Assembly (NCBI GenBank): GCA_963763365.1
Contig: CAVXOE010000001.1
Coordinates: forward strand, 1 to 64,000
Source of the DNA: VAZQ01 sp963763365
GTDB lineage: Bacteria; Pseudomonadota; Alphaproteobacteria; Rhizobiales; Xanthobacteraceae
Length of the DNA stretch: 64,000 nt
Direction of reading: 5' to 3'
Below the pieces are notes generated by a model that was not told where the DNA came from, did no database searches, and saw only the letters and a program-made list of their open reading frames with translations. Positions 35,377-43,926 of this stretch are shown here, piece after piece (position 1 is the stretch's first letter; each line of letters begins with the position of its first letter). The position numbers and the translations under genes are program-made.

Positions 35377-36176
35377 GCGCGAACGTCGCCCAGGCGGCGC
35401 TGCCGGCTCCGGCGGTCGGCTCCGCCCATCTCAGAACGATCCTCCAGCGCATCGCACTGGTGCTGCTCTTCCTCGCACTCTGGCAGGCCGCGTCGAGCAC
35501 GGTCCCGGGCTACCTGTTTCCGAGCCCGCTCGACACCTGGGCCGCATTCCTGCGCATCCTGAAGGACGGCAGCATCGGCCTGAATCTCGGCGTCACGATG
35601 TATCGGGTCACCGTCGGATTTGCGATCGCCGCGCTCGTGGGCGTGCCACTCGGAATCCTATTGGGCTCGTCGAAGACGATCGGCGAATTCTTCTCGCCGG
35701 TCCTGCCGGTGATGAACTCCGTCTCGTCGGCGATCTGGTCGCTGATCGCGGTGGTGTGGTTCGGGCTCTCCGACATGACGCCGATTTTCGTCTGCCTGAT
35801 GACCGGCCTGCCGCTGATCGTCACCAACGTCTGGCAGGGCACGCGCAACGTCAACGCCGAGTGGCTCGAGCTCGCCCGCTCGGTGCGCATGCCCGCATAC
35901 AAGGTGTTCTGGAAGATCTATCTTCCCGCCATCCTGCCGTTCTTCTTTTCCGGCGCACGGCTGGCGTTCGGCTTTGGAGCGCGCGTCAGCCTGGTAGCCG
36001 AGGCGCTCGGCTCATCGGCAGGTGTCGGATACATGATCGTGCGTTCCGCCGACCTTCTGCAAATGAGCAACGTCTTTGCATGGTCCATCCTGCTGATCGG
36101 GACGATCGCCGCCGTCGACGGCCTGATCATCCGACCGATCGAGGCGTACCTGTTCCGCTGGCGCAAGGAAGCCTAG
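35373..36176 (+). CDS. ABC transporter permease (SsuC/TauC-like)
   Basis: Inner-membrane permease of 267 aa with about six helices. The EAA-type coupling loop is visible in EWLELARSVRMPAYKVFWKI followed by LPAILPFFFSGAR. First helix near residues 28-45 (IALVLLFLALWQAASS). Starts within the stop of the binding-protein gene and is followed 4 bp later by the gamma-glutamyltransferase gene, so import and breakdown are probably co-expressed. Confidence 0.92.
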   Translation: MSANVAQAALPAPAVGSAHLRTILQRIALVLLFLALWQAASSTVPGYLFPSPLDTWAAFLRILKDGSIGLNLGVTMYRVTVGFAIAALVGVPLGILLGSSKTIGEFFSPVLPVMNSVSSAIWSLIAVVWFGLSDMTPIFVCLMTGLPLIVTNVWQGTRNVNAEWLELARSVRMPAYKVFWKIYLPAILPFFFSGARLAFGFGARVSLVAEALGSSAGVGYMIVRSADLLQMSNVFAWSILLIGTIAAVDGLIIRPIEAYLFRWRKEA

Positions 36177-36180
36177 TCAC

Positions 36181-37731
36181 ATGAGTACCGTTCGCCCGGT
36201 TTATGGTCGCGACGCCGCGATCTGCTGCGGACATCCGGCGGCCGCGGCCGCCGGATGGGAGGCGCTGGCGCGCGGCGGCAGCATCGCGGATGCCGCGCTC
36301 GCCGCCGCGACCGTCCTGACGGTGGTGCTGCCGCAGGCCGTGACGATCGGCGGCGACGGATTCGTTCTCTATCATGACGCGGCGACCGGAAGGACGTACG
36401 GGCTAAATGCGTCCGGCCGTTCGCCCGCGGCACTCGACGCAAGCCGCCTGACGGCGGCCGATCTCGAGCGCGGCCCGCTGTCGTGCGGAACGCCCGGCCT
36501 CGTCGCCGGCTGGGAAATGCTGCACCAACGCTTCGGCAAGTTGCCTTGGGCCGAATTGTTCAAGCGGGCGATCGAGTACGCCGGGCAAGGCTTTCCGGCA
36601 TCGCCCGGTCTCGTCGCGCAGACCGCAGCCAGCCGGGCGCTGTTGGAGAAAGACCCCGGCGCATCCGCGATCTTTTTGCAGAACGGGGCGGCGAAGGCTG
36701 GCGCGATGTTTCGCCAGCCCGCGTTGGCGGCAACGCTGGAACAGATCGCCCAAGGGGGCGCGCAGGCGTTCTACCGCGGCCGGGCGGCGGAGAGCATCGG
36801 CCGCTATGTCCAAGGCCGCGGCGGGGTGCTGGCGGCAGGCGACTTCGCGGCCTGCACGGCCGAATGGGTCGAGCCACTGCGATTGGGCTATCGCGGCCTT
36901 GATGTGTGCGTGATGCCGCCCAACTCGTTTGGGCTGTTCATGCTCTTGCAACTGGCCGCCCTTTCGGATGCGGATTTTTCGAACCTCGACGCCAATGCGC
37001 CCGAGCGATATGCGGCCTTGATCGCGGCGGCGCGATCGGCGTTCGCGGCCGGCAACCGCAGCGTGGCAGACCCGTCGGTGGTCGGGACCGGCATCCCAAC
37101 TCCGATGTGCCCAGAGGGCCTGAACGAGGTTCGTGCCGATTTCCGCCGGCGCGCGGGGACGGCTGTTCCAAATCGCGGCGGCACGACGGTGATCGCGATG
37201 GTCGACAGCCAAGGCAACGCCGCCGCGATCGTGCAGAGCGTATTCCTGGTGTTCGGCTCGGGCGTTGCGGACCCCGAGTCGGGCGTGCTGATGAATGACC
37301 GCATGCTCGGCTTCACGCTGGAAAAGGGTCATCCGAACGTCGCCGCACCCGGCAAGCGGCCGGCGCACACGCTCAATCCGGTGATCACGTTCGACAAGAC
37401 CGGCGTGCGCCACGTCCTGCTGACGCCGGGCGGACCGGGGCAGACACTGACCCTGACCCAAGTCCTGCAGGCCATGACCGATCACGGCCTGTCGCTACAA
37501 GAGGCCGTTTCCTTGCCGCGATGGAGCATGGACCTCGCGGGTGACATCATTCTCGAGTCCGACATGCCTCAGCCGATCTTCGACGGATTGAATAAATTGG
37601 GTGTCGCGGCGGCGCGCGGTGCCAGGGGCTCGCCGTTCTTCGGCTCCGCCGAATGCGTCGAGCGCCTGCCGGGCGGCGGCGTCGTTGCGGTCGCCGATCA
37701 TCGGCGCGAAGCCCACGCGATCGCGGTCTGA
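36181..37731 (+). CDS. Gamma-glutamyltransferase family protein
   Basis: Ntn-hydrolase of 516 aa in the GGT family. The autoprocessing/catalytic threonine lies in NRGGTTVIAMVDSQGNA (about residue 337), dividing large and small subunit regions. The C-terminal half has the family GFTLEKGHPNVAAPGKRPAH and TPGGPGQTLTLTQVL motifs. There is no clear signal peptide, unusual for true periplasmic GGT, so it may be a cytosolic acylase-type homologue. Within an ABC-transporter operon, it may cleave a gamma-glutamyl or other amide bond in the imported compound (inference). Confidence 0.88.
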   Translation: MSTVRPVYGRDAAICCGHPAAAAAGWEALARGGSIADAALAAATVLTVVLPQAVTIGGDGFVLYHDAATGRTYGLNASGRSPAALDASRLTAADLERGPLSCGTPGLVAGWEMLHQRFGKLPWAELFKRAIEYAGQGFPASPGLVAQTAASRALLEKDPGASAIFLQNGAAKAGAMFRQPALAATLEQIAQGGAQAFYRGRAAESIGRYVQGRGGVLAAGDFAACTAEWVEPLRLGYRGLDVCVMPPNSFGLFMLLQLAALSDADFSNLDANAPERYAALIAAARSAFAAGNRSVADPSVVGTGIPTPMCPEGLNEVRADFRRRAGTAVPNRGGTTVIAMVDSQGNAAAIVQSVFLVFGSGVADPESGVLMNDRMLGFTLEKGHPNVAAPGKRPAHTLNPVITFDKTGVRHVLLTPGGPGQTLTLTQVLQAMTDHGLSLQEAVSLPRWSMDLAGDIILESDMPQPIFDGLNKLGVAAARGARGSPFFGSAECVERLPGGGVVAVADHRREAHAIAV

Positions 37732-37733
37732 CC

Positions 37734-39419
37734 ATGAACAAACCCGCCGACATCGTCCTCACCAACGCGAAGGTCATCACCGTCGACGCCAAATTCTCGA
37801 TCGCGCAAGCGATCGCGATCGCCGGCGACCGGATCCTCGCTGTGGGCAGCGCGACGGAAATCAATTCGCACGTCACGCCCGGCACGCGCGTCTTCGATCT
37901 GAACGGACAGGCGGTCATGCCCGGCCTGATCGACGGTCATTCGCACATGGACCGGGAAGGCCTGAAGGGCGTGTTCCCGTCGCTCGGGAAGGTCCGCTCG
38001 ATCAAGGATATCCAGGATCGGATCGCGGAGCTGGCGCGCGCAAGCCGGCCCGGCGAGTGGATCGTCACCATGCCGATCGGCGATCCGCCCTATTACTTCG
38101 ACATGCCCGATCTGCTGGCGGAGAAGCGCTGGCCGACCCGGCAGGAACTCGACGCCGCCGCGCCGAACAATCCGGTGTTCATCCGTTCGATCTGGGGGTT
38201 CTGGCGCCACACCTTGCCGCTGGTGTCGTGCGCCAACAGTCTTGCACTGCAGCGCGCCGGCATTTCACGCGATACCGTCTCACCGGTGGATACCCTGATC
38301 ATCGACCGTGATTCGCGCGGCGATCCGACCGGCGTTTTCTTCGAAAACGAGTTGCAGCCGATCGCCGAACTGTGCTGGTTCCGGAACGCGCCGGGTTTCA
38401 CCCGCGCCGATCGCGCACGCACCTTGCCGGCGGCGGCAAAGGCCTATCACGCCTTCGGCACCACGAGCATTTTCGAGGAGCACGGCGCCGCGACGGAGTT
38501 GCTCCGTGCCTATAAGGATGCGTACCGCGCCGGAACATTGAGCATGCGGACCTCGCTCGTCCTCAGCCCCGACTGGAAGGCCGCGGGTGACATATCGATA
38601 TCGCGGTTCGTGCAGGCGTGGGCCGGCTGGCTCGGAGAGCCGGCGCTCGGCGACGACTATCTCAAGATGACCGGCATGTTCGTCGATATCGGCCAGACCG
38701 CCGCCAACGATCTGCGTGCTCAGTCCGCGCCGTACACCGGCTGGGCCGGCTTCAACTACGACACCGGGTTGTCCCGCGAGAAGGTGAAGGAGCTGCTGCT
38801 CGCCTGCGCGTACAACGATATTCGCGCCGTCGCCATCTGGCCCGCCATGATCGACCTGTTCGAGGAGGTCGATCGCGAGGTTCCGCTGAACGGACGACGC
38901 TGGGTGCTGGGACACATCAGCGCGCTTTCGCCGCGCGATATCGAGCGTGTTGCGCGCATGGGGCTCGTCATCACAACCCATACCAACCGCTACATCTTCA
39001 AAGAGGGGCACTTGCTGCAGAAGCGGCTGCCACCCGAGCGGCACGCGGAGATTGCTCCAATTCGCAGCCTGGTCGATGCGGGCGTCAGTGTCGCGCTCGC
39101 GACCGACAACGTGCCGGTGTCTTTGTTCTGGCCGGTCTGGCAGACGGTATCCCGAATGAACAGGTATACCAATCAGCCGGTCGTGCCCGAGCAGGCGCTG
39201 ACGCGCGAGCAAGCCATCCGCTGCGCGACCTTCAACGGCGCCTACTTGACGTTCGACGAAAGCAAAAAGGGATCGCTCGAGGCGGGGAAGCTCGCCGACC
39301 TGGTCGTGTTGAGCGACGACCCGATGACGGTTGAGGAAACGAACATTCGCGAGATATCCGCGCGTATGACCATGGTCGGAGGCAAGATTGTTCATGAATC
39401 GCCCGGTTGGCATGGCTGA
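37734..39419 (+). CDS. YtcJ-like metal-dependent amidohydrolase
   Basis: Amidohydrolase-superfamily enzyme of 561 aa. N-terminal beta-sandwich begins DIVLTNAKVITVDAKFS, and the metal motif is in VMPGLIDGHSHM. Further metal-binding regions include WVLGHISALS and LATDNVPVSLFWPV; the C-terminus ends in SLEAGKLADLVVLSDDP, the classic strand. It starts 2 bp after the GGT stop and overlaps the next gene by 8 bp, so translation is coupled. Substrate probably an N-acyl or cyclic amide (inference from family). Confidence 0.9.
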   Translation: MNKPADIVLTNAKVITVDAKFSIAQAIAIAGDRILAVGSATEINSHVTPGTRVFDLNGQAVMPGLIDGHSHMDREGLKGVFPSLGKVRSIKDIQDRIAELARASRPGEWIVTMPIGDPPYYFDMPDLLAEKRWPTRQELDAAAPNNPVFIRSIWGFWRHTLPLVSCANSLALQRAGISRDTVSPVDTLIIDRDSRGDPTGVFFENELQPIAELCWFRNAPGFTRADRARTLPAAAKAYHAFGTTSIFEEHGAATELLRAYKDAYRAGTLSMRTSLVLSPDWKAAGDISISRFVQAWAGWLGEPALGDDYLKMTGMFVDIGQTAANDLRAQSAPYTGWAGFNYDTGLSREKVKELLLACAYNDIRAVAIWPAMIDLFEEVDREVPLNGRRWVLGHISALSPRDIERVARMGLVITTHTNRYIFKEGHLLQKRLPPERHAEIAPIRSLVDAGVSVALATDNVPVSLFWPVWQTVSRMNRYTNQPVVPEQALTREQAIRCATFNGAYLTFDESKKGSLEAGKLADLVVLSDDPMTVEETNIREISARMTMVGGKIVHESPGWHG

Positions 39420-40530
39420 AACGACGATCGGCGCTACGGTCGACGAACTCGACACCCCTGCCCTTCTGATCGACGCCGTCGCACTCGAAGCAAATATCGC
39501 CGCGATGGCAGCGCTGTGCGCCGGCAAGCCCGCGCGCTTGCGCCCGCACGCCAAGACCCACAAGTCCCCGCTCATCGCGGCAATGCAATTGGATGCGGGT
39601 GCTACCGGCATTTGCTGTGCGAAGCTCGGCGAAGCCGAGGCGATCGCGCAGGATGGCCGCGTCAACGACATCATGGTGGCGGCGCCTCTCGTTGGGCGCG
39701 CCAAACTCGGGCGGCTCGCTCACCTGTCGCGCGTGGTGAAGCTGGCGGTGCTGGCGGACGACGAGACAGCGATCGCCGCGCTTGCGGATCTTGCGACGGC
39801 CGAAGATCGTCGAATCGACGTGCTGATCGAAGTCGACGTTGGACAACATCGCTGCGGCGTTCCGCCGGGGCCGGCCGCCGCGCGCCTGGCGGATGCCGTC
39901 GGCCGCTCCAATCGCCTGAACTTCAAGGGCCTGCACGGCTATCATGGCAAGTTGCAGATGGTGCACACCTTCGCCGAACGGCAGGCCGCCGTACGGCGCG
40001 CGCTGGAGCTGTTGCAAGACAGCGCCGAACTTTGCCGAAAGGCGGGACACGAGACCGAGATCCTGACCGGCGGCGGCTCCGGCAGCGCGGCAATCGACCT
40101 CGCGCTCGGCGGCCTCAACGAGCTTCAACCGGGCAGCTATGTTTTCATGGACTCGAGCTATCGGCAGATTCTGTGGGACGAGGCAGGTGCCCCGCCGCCA
40201 TTCCGGCCGGCGCTGAGCATCCTCGCCAGCGTCGTCAGCCGCCCAACTGCGGATCGCGCCGTGGTCGACGTCGGGTGGAAGTCTGCCAGCAGCGATTCCG
40301 GCCCGCCGGTTCCAAAACGAACGGAGCTAGCTTTCGAGTTTGCAGGCGACGAGCATGGCATCGTCAAACGCCGGGACGGCGAACCGCTGACAATGGCTCT
40401 CGGCGAGAGGATCGAACTGATCCCGAGCCATTGCGACACGACCGTCAATCTGTTTTCCGACTACATGGTCATGCGCGATGGCCGCCTCGAGGCCGTCTGG
40501 CCCATTTCCGCCCGTGGCTGTAGCCAATAG
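39412..40530 (+). CDS. DSD1-like PLP enzyme (alanine racemase fold)
   Basis: Fold-type III PLP enzyme of 372 aa in the D-threonine aldolase/D-serine dehydratase (DSD1) group. The PLP lysine is in LRPHAKTHKSPLI, the phosphate-binding region in ILTGGGSGSAA, and the metal-type motif near the C-terminus in LIPSHCDTTVNL. It begins inside the end of the amidohydrolase gene; in-frame codons upstream (to 39388) are alternatives. It may lyse or dehydrate a beta-hydroxy-D-amino acid released by the upstream enzymes. Its end faces the RidA gene, 55 bp away. Confidence 0.87.
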   Translation: MAETTIGATVDELDTPALLIDAVALEANIAAMAALCAGKPARLRPHAKTHKSPLIAAMQLDAGATGICCAKLGEAEAIAQDGRVNDIMVAAPLVGRAKLGRLAHLSRVVKLAVLADDETAIAALADLATAEDRRIDVLIEVDVGQHRCGVPPGPAAARLADAVGRSNRLNFKGLHGYHGKLQMVHTFAERQAAVRRALELLQDSAELCRKAGHETEILTGGGSGSAAIDLALGGLNELQPGSYVFMDSSYRQILWDEAGAPPPFRPALSILASVVSRPTADRAVVDVGWKSASSDSGPPVPKRTELAFEFAGDEHGIVKRRDGEPLTMALGERIELIPSHCDTTVNLFSDYMVMRDGRLEAVWPISARGCSQ

Positions 40531-40585
40531 CGCGTCCCATTACGTTTCTGTGGACCAACTGCGGCTGCGCAGCCATCTGGCGGCG

Positions 40586-40972
40586 CTACGCGACCGCCAC
40601 AGCCTCGATTTCGATGAGAAAGCCATAGTGCAACTGCGGCACCGGCACGACACAACGCGCCGGCTTGGCGTTGCCGGTCCATTTGGCATAGAGCGTATTG
40701 AACGCCGGCCAATTGTTGATGTCGGTGACGTAAACGCGCACTTGGGTGAGCTTGTCGATCGAGCTGCCCGCCCCCGTCAAGGCGAGCGCGACGTTGTCGA
40801 GAACCTGCTGCGCCTGCTGTTCGAACGGCTTGTCGTTGAGCTTGCTGCCGTCGGGCGCGATCGGCAGTTCGCCGGAGACGAAGACGAAGCCGTTGGCCGT
40901 CACCGCATGGCTGTAGTGCCCGCCGGGCGGCGCCATGGTCGCGGGATTGGTTTTCACGATGTCACCAGCCAT
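40586..40972 (-). CDS. RidA family deaminase
   Basis: YjgF/YER057c/UK114 protein of 128 aa; RidA hydrolyses reactive enamine/imine intermediates such as 2-aminoacrylate. Motifs: HYSHAVTANGFVFVSGELPI, VRVYVTDINNWPAFN, and the C-terminal catalytic arginine region ARCVVPVPQLHYGFLIEIEA. ATG at 40972 lies inside the end of the upstream PLP-enzyme gene (11-bp overlap), so the pair is translationally coupled. That pairing suggests RidA clears the enamine made by the PLP enzyme (inference). Confidence 0.92.
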   Translation of the reverse strand: MAGDIVKTNPATMAPPGGHYSHAVTANGFVFVSGELPIAPDGSKLNDKPFEQQAQQVLDNVALALTGAGSSIDKLTQVRVYVTDINNWPAFNTLYAKWTGNAKPARCVVPVPQLHYGFLIEIEAVAVA

Positions 40973-42080
40973 CGAATCGTCTCCACTGCTGTGCGGACCC
41001 TGCGCCGGACACCGCGTAGTATTCCGAGAATTGCGTGCCGGTCGCGCACGCGTGGTTGGGCAGAATGCGAAGCTGCGTGCCGACTGGCAAGCGCCGCGCG
41101 ATGTCGGGATCGGCAGCGCCACGCCGCGAGACGATGCCGTGCTCCTGGTTGGCGCCGGTCATGATCAGGCCATCGATCGGTACGCCGGCCAGATCGCAGA
41201 CCGCCCCATAGCCGTAGTCGACCTTCTGCTTCTGCGTACCACGGTCGCGGCTCATCGCCATCCAGCCGGCGTCGACGATCGCCCAGCCTTTCTCCTGCTG
41301 GTGTCCGATCACCGTGGTCAGGATTGATAACGCCACCTCGCCGAGGCTGCAGACGCCGACATTGGCCATCACGAGATCGAAGAACACATAGACGCCCGCG
41401 CGCAATTCGGTGACGCCCGCGAGGTTTTCCGCCGACAGCGCCGTCGGCGTCGAGCCGACGCTGACGACCGGGCACGGCAGGCCCGCGGCGCGCAAGCGCT
41501 GCGCGGCATGTACGCTGCGGCTGCGCTCCTGCTCGGCAAGTTGCCGGAGCGCCGCGGGGGTGTCGAGATCGTAGGACGATCCGGCATGGGTCATGACGCC
41601 CTTCAGCGTCGCACCACCTTCATGCAGCGCGCGGCCGATCTCGATCAGCAATGGACCGTCGGCCTGTACGCCGGAACGGTGGCCGTCGCAGTCGACCTCG
41701 ATCAGCACGTCGAAAGGATGCCCGGTCGCAGTCACCGCGTGCGCGGCGGCCAGCGAATCCACGATGACGGTCAGCAGGCAGCCGCGAGCCCGCAACGCCA
41801 GCGCACGGTCGAGCTTCGACGGCACCATGCCGACGGCGTAGAGGACGTCTTGGAAGCCCGCGGCGAAAAACTGCTCGGCCTCCTTCAAGGTCGAGACCGT
41901 AATGCCGCTCGCACCGGCGGCCTGTTGCAGGCGGGCCACCTCGATGCACTTCGCGGTCTTGACGTGGGGACGCAGCATCACGCCGAGCTCCGACGCGCGC
42001 TGCTGCATGCGCGCGATGTTGCGCATCATGCGCGGCTCGTCGATGAGCGCCGCCGGCGTTTGGAGTTGAGCGAAGTTCAA
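40962..42080 (-). CDS. D-threonine aldolase/DSD1-like PLP enzyme
   Basis: Second fold-type III PLP enzyme, 372 aa, with TPAALIDEPRMMRNIARMQ at the N-terminus, the PLP lysine in LRPHVKTAKC and the metal-binding LPNHACATGTQFSEYY near the C-terminus. Start taken as TTG at 42080 (AGGG about 8 nt upstream), which gives the usual family N-terminus; GTG at 42128 would add 16 residues coded by a repeat element. The paralogue at 39412 is encoded on the opposite strand, and the two gene sets converge. Aldolase versus dehydratase activity cannot be settled from sequence; the coupled RidA favours dehydratase. Confidence 0.88.
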   Translation of the reverse strand: MNFAQLQTPAALIDEPRMMRNIARMQQRASELGVMLRPHVKTAKCIEVARLQQAAGASGITVSTLKEAEQFFAAGFQDVLYAVGMVPSKLDRALALRARGCLLTVIVDSLAAAHAVTATGHPFDVLIEVDCDGHRSGVQADGPLLIEIGRALHEGGATLKGVMTHAGSSYDLDTPAALRQLAEQERSRSVHAAQRLRAAGLPCPVVSVGSTPTALSAENLAGVTELRAGVYVFFDLVMANVGVCSLGEVALSILTTVIGHQQEKGWAIVDAGWMAMSRDRGTQKQKVDYGYGAVCDLAGVPIDGLIMTGANQEHGIVSRRGAADPDIARRLPVGTQLRILPNHACATGTQFSEYYAVSGAGSAQQWRRFDGW

Positions 42081-42088
42081 GGGAGGCC

Positions 42089-42163
42089 CTAGTGTCCCGA
42101 TTCCGAAGTTCGCATCATTCTGAGGCACCCGTGTTTGCGAACTTCGGAATCGAAGGACACTAG
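42089..42163. repeat. CTAGTGTCC palindromic repeat (copy 1)
   Basis: Near-perfect inverted repeat: left arm CTAGTGTCC-CGATTCCGAAGTTCGCA, and the right arm is its complement with 2 extra bases; the loop is about 22 nt. Ends with ACACTAG. Lies in the gap between the PLP-enzyme gene and the TctC gene. Confidence 0.9.
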
Positions 42164-42175
42164 CAACTTATTGAT

Positions 42176-42253
42176 CTAGTGTGGCTTTGGTTCAGAAGTC
42201 CGCATTTCGGACTCGCCGCAAGAATGATGCGGACTTCTGAACCGCCACACTAG
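42176..42253. repeat. CTAGTGTGG palindromic repeat (copy 2)
   Basis: Inverted repeat of the same design as copy 1, 12 bp away: both are bounded by CTAGTGT and ACACTAG and share GCATCATTCT in opposite orientation. The terminal CTAG supplies the TAG stop codon of the neighbouring TctC gene. Confidence 0.9.
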
Positions 42254-43221
42254 TCGAGAAATTCACCGCGCGCCTTGAGGGCCGGCACGTCGCGGGCGAG
42301 CCCCTGCGCGATCAACGCCTTTACCGCACCTGGCGCAAGCGCGTCAGCCTGCGGCAGGTCCACACCGACCGCCTCCATCTGCTTCTGCAAGGCCGCGTCG
42401 CCGACGGCAGCTCGGAGCGCCGCGTTGAAGCGCTGGACGATCCCGTCCGGCGTGCCCTTCGGCAAAAAGAACGCGTTCCACGATCGCACGTTGACGTCGC
42501 GATAGCCTGCCTCGGCGGCGGTGCCGACATCGGGAATCTGCGGCAGCCTGCGCTCGGTCAATACCGCCAGCGCTTTGATCTTGCCGCCCGCCACCTGCGG
42601 AAGCGCCGTGGTGGTCTGGTCGCACATCACGTCGATATGGCCGCCCATCAGGTCGTTCATTGCCGGAGCTACGCCGCGGTAGGGCACGTGTGCCACGCTG
42701 ATTTTCAACGCGGAGAACAGGACGACGCAAGCGAAGTGCGAGATCGAACCTATGCCGGCGCTGCCGTAGTTGACCTTGCCGGGGTTCGCCTCGGCGAAGG
42801 CGACGAACTCCTTGAGGTTCGCCGCGGCGAGCGACGGTTTGCCGACCAGCATCGTCGGCGCGGTTCCGGCGAGACCGACCGGCACGAAGTCGGCGAGCGG
42901 ATCGTACGGCAGGTTCTTGAACAGCGCGGCGTTGGCCACATGCGTGCCGACCGTGCCGAACCCGAAGGTCGAGCCATCGGGCTCCGCCTTCGTCAGCCGG
43001 ACAAGACCGACGGTACCGCTCGCGCCGCTGACATTCTCGACCGCGATCGTCTGCTTGAGATGCGTGCTCATGCCCTGGGCCAGCGCACGCGCGAGCGCAT
43101 CGCTCGGTCCGCCCGCGGGGAACGGCACGATGAGCGTAATCGGCCGCGAGGTCTCGGCCAGAGCCGGCTCGCTCGCTGGCATGAGCGCAAGTGCGGTGAC
43201 AAGGGCAAGCCAACGGGTCAT
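42250..43221 (-). CDS. Bug/TctC family binding protein
   Basis: Periplasmic binding protein of 323 aa with signal peptide (MTRWLALVTALALMPASEPA, cleavage near LAETS). Motifs: PITLIVPFPAGGPSDALARA, AVENVSGASGTVG, HVPYRGVAPAMNDLMGGHID. Start overlaps the HAD gene stop (ATGA). The last codon (TAG) falls inside a palindromic repeat, so the original C-terminus may have been changed by its insertion. In an operon with HAD, the PLP enzyme and RidA; ligand unknown. Confidence 0.9.
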   Translation of the reverse strand: MTRWLALVTALALMPASEPALAETSRPITLIVPFPAGGPSDALARALAQGMSTHLKQTIAVENVSGASGTVGLVRLTKAEPDGSTFGFGTVGTHVANAALFKNLPYDPLADFVPVGLAGTAPTMLVGKPSLAAANLKEFVAFAEANPGKVNYGSAGIGSISHFACVVLFSALKISVAHVPYRGVAPAMNDLMGGHIDVMCDQTTTALPQVAGGKIKALAVLTERRLPQIPDVGTAAEAGYRDVNVRSWNAFFLPKGTPDGIVQRFNAALRAAVGDAALQKQMEAVGVDLPQADALAPGAVKALIAQGLARDVPALKARGEFLD

Positions 43222-43862
43222 GCGGAGCGTCCTTCAAGCCAGGGAAGCAGCCGATCGAGCGTCGGAGACTCGAAGTCCGGCGGCGGCGCGCGATCGGGCC
43301 GCCGCAAGCCGACGCGGTTATGCCAATAGGTGCGAAGCCCGACTGCCGAGGTGCCGATCAGGTCGTAGCCCGAGCCGGCGACGAACGCCGCGTCGGCCGG
43401 CGCGACGCCGACACAGGCAAGCGCCATGCGGTAGGGCTGCGGATTGGGCTTGTAGTAACCCGCCTCCTCCGCGGTGATGACGCAGTCCCAGTTCAGATCC
43501 AGTACGCTGGCGGCCCTGCGGCCGAGGCGGATCGAGCAGTTCGTGACCACGGCAAGCTTGGTGCGGCCGCGCAGCATGGCGAGCGCGGCCGGTACGTCGC
43601 TCCAGGGCTTCAGTTCGGGCCAGCGCTCCTCCAGCGCCTGCGGAACGTGGTCCGGCAGGCCGACGGCGCGGGCGGCATCGCGCACGAGCTTTTCGTAAGG
43701 CACGTAGGCGGCGCTGCCGTAGGTCAGGCGCAAGTATTCGGCCCGCCATGCCCTGCCCGTCGCCTCGCTCCCCGACACGGCATCCCACAGCGTCCAGGAA
43801 TCGAGCAGCGCGGTCAGGAGATCGAACAGCACTGCGCGCGGAAATCCATCGTTCATGGCCAA
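43218..43862 (-). CDS. HAD family hydrolase (haloacid dehalogenase type II-like)
   Basis: Protein of 214 aa. HAD motif I is in AVLFDLLTALLDSWTLW, motif II in LAVVTNCSIRLG, motif III lysine in AGYYKPNPQPY and motif IV around FVAGSGYDLIG. The second acidic residue of the usual DxDGT is absent, as in haloacid dehalogenases that use D-x-Y-G-T. It may dehalogenate 2-haloacids or be a phosphatase-like homologue. First gene of the minus-strand operon; divergent from the LysR gene by 64 bp. Confidence 0.85.
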   Translation of the reverse strand: MAMNDGFPRAVLFDLLTALLDSWTLWDAVSGSEATGRAWRAEYLRLTYGSAAYVPYEKLVRDAARAVGLPDHVPQALEERWPELKPWSDVPAALAMLRGRTKLAVVTNCSIRLGRRAASVLDLNWDCVITAEEAGYYKPNPQPYRMALACVGVAPADAAFVAGSGYDLIGTSAVGLRTYWHNRVGLRRPDRAPPPDFESPTLDRLLPWLEGRSA

Positions 43863-43926
43863 AAGCTAGCACGCCAGACATCAATTGTGCTTAACTGGAA
43901 CGGAATATAGCCTTCAGAATAATTGA

